Source: Sesamum alatum (taxonomy: Eukaryota > Streptophyta > Magnoliopsida > Lamiales > Pedaliaceae). From it: DNA of 64,000 nucleotides. The stretch covers positions 25,139,188-25,203,187 of the forward strand of contig JACGWO010000012.1 of NCBI GenBank assembly GCA_034509735.1. Reading direction: 5' to 3'. Shown piece by piece: positions 63,253-64,000 of the stretch. The translations under genes were made by a program, and so were the position numbers. The notes below the pieces were generated by a model, which saw only the letters and a list, made by a program, of their open reading frames with translations, searched no databases and was not told where the DNA came from. The stretch's first letter is position 1. Each line of letters opens with the position of its first letter.

Positions 63253-64000
63253 CCAATGAATCCTATTGTTTACAAGTAAAATGATGTTATCATGTGATAG
63301 TTATATTTGTGGGATTTTGAAGTTTAGTGTTGGAAGGCATTGTATGAATCGTCGAAGGTTGATTAGTTGTTCTGGTAATATGTTGGACATTGGGTTGAGT
63401 TTGTCGATCCATGACCTAATATGCATTCATATATGATATAAATTTGAAAATTTCCAACTTAATGTTGGGATAAGGAGTACTCATTAGGATAAATTCTATT
63501 TAATATATTCTGAAATTTCATAAATATAGGTTGGGATCAGAATTCTTTTAGTGTAGACCCTATATGAGATAAAATTTGCAGTCCTCCAAATGAATTATGG
63601 TATAAGGGCTCATCTTGGGGATATAGAGTTGAGTCACCTACTACTACAATCATTGTTCATGATTTCTCCATATTCTAATAAATTTAAAGAAATCTATTTT
63701 GTCTAGAATTTCACTGAAAACTTAGAAACTTGTCATCAAGACATGATTAATCATTGGGTAACTGACATTTTTTTCCGGTAACTTAGGATCTTTCCACTTT
63801 TGATCCCATTGATTACGAAATTCTCACATTTAGTCATGTAACTTCTAAAAAGTAGCACTTTTGGTCAACACCACGTGTATAACACGTGGTCATTAGGGCT
63901 TTTACACTTTTGGTCCAATAACTTTCAAAAAGTAACACTTTTGATCCCATGCACTTAACGTCAACGTGCCACTTTCCGTTAAATATCTAACGAAAAGTGT
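63253..64000. other. Downstream of the BAHD gene; repeat unit cut by the window end
   Basis: The first part is the 3' UTR and AT-rich spacer with no gene. From about 63775 a repetitive unit begins: CACTTTTGATCCC, CACTTTTGGTC and AAAAAGTA(G/A)CACTTTTG recur, together with a CACGTGTATAACACGTG palindrome (63873-63889). The pattern is that of the left part of another foldback element whose right arm lies beyond the window. Confidence 0.55.

Overview
This window is nuclear DNA of a flowering plant, most likely a eudicot. It is AT-rich, its genes are split by many GT-AG introns, and all six recognisable proteins are plant family members. My impression that it is an asterid, perhaps in the Lamiales, comes from memory of protein style and is not demonstrated here. 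I see no tRNA, rRNA, CRISPR or prokaryotic feature.

Layout from left to right: (1) 2752-8031 (+), a CLASSY 3/4-type SNF2 chromatin remodeler of RNA-directed DNA methylation, with broken reading frames in its helicase half; (2) 8626-16331 (-), mitochondrial 2-oxoglutarate dehydrogenase E1, with one extra base in its first coding exon; (3) 21004-25525 (-), an intact secreted subtilase of the SBT5.2/CRSP type; (4) 28062-32562 (-), an intact PRMT3 arginine methyltransferase; (5) 36160-55555 (+), an intact 26-exon PATROL1/UNC-13-like (DUF810) gene that fills 19 kb; (6) 61929-63252 (+), an intronless BAHD acyltransferase of the vinorine-synthase-like group, broken by one extra T. The genes are independent single-gene units; I see no operon or biosynthetic cluster. 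Genes 1 and 2 converge tail to tail.

The spaces between genes, and several introns, are full of small non-autonomous DNA transposons. There are two kinds: hAT-like elements with GGGTGTTTG ends, and long-arm foldback (hairpin) elements whose ends often read GGG(T/A)(T/A)AA and which have 7-9 bp target duplications. One foldback sits directly against the TATA box of the BAHD gene, and a 500-bp one lies about 375 bp before the PATROL1 start codon. I found no autonomous transposase, reverse transcriptase or integrase.

Single-base indels in three otherwise well-conserved genes are best explained by residual consensus errors in a long-read assembly, although real pseudogenisation of the CLASSY and BAHD genes cannot be excluded. 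Exon borders were inferred by eye from splice consensus, reading frame and family knowledge. The exon sums divide by three for all intact genes.
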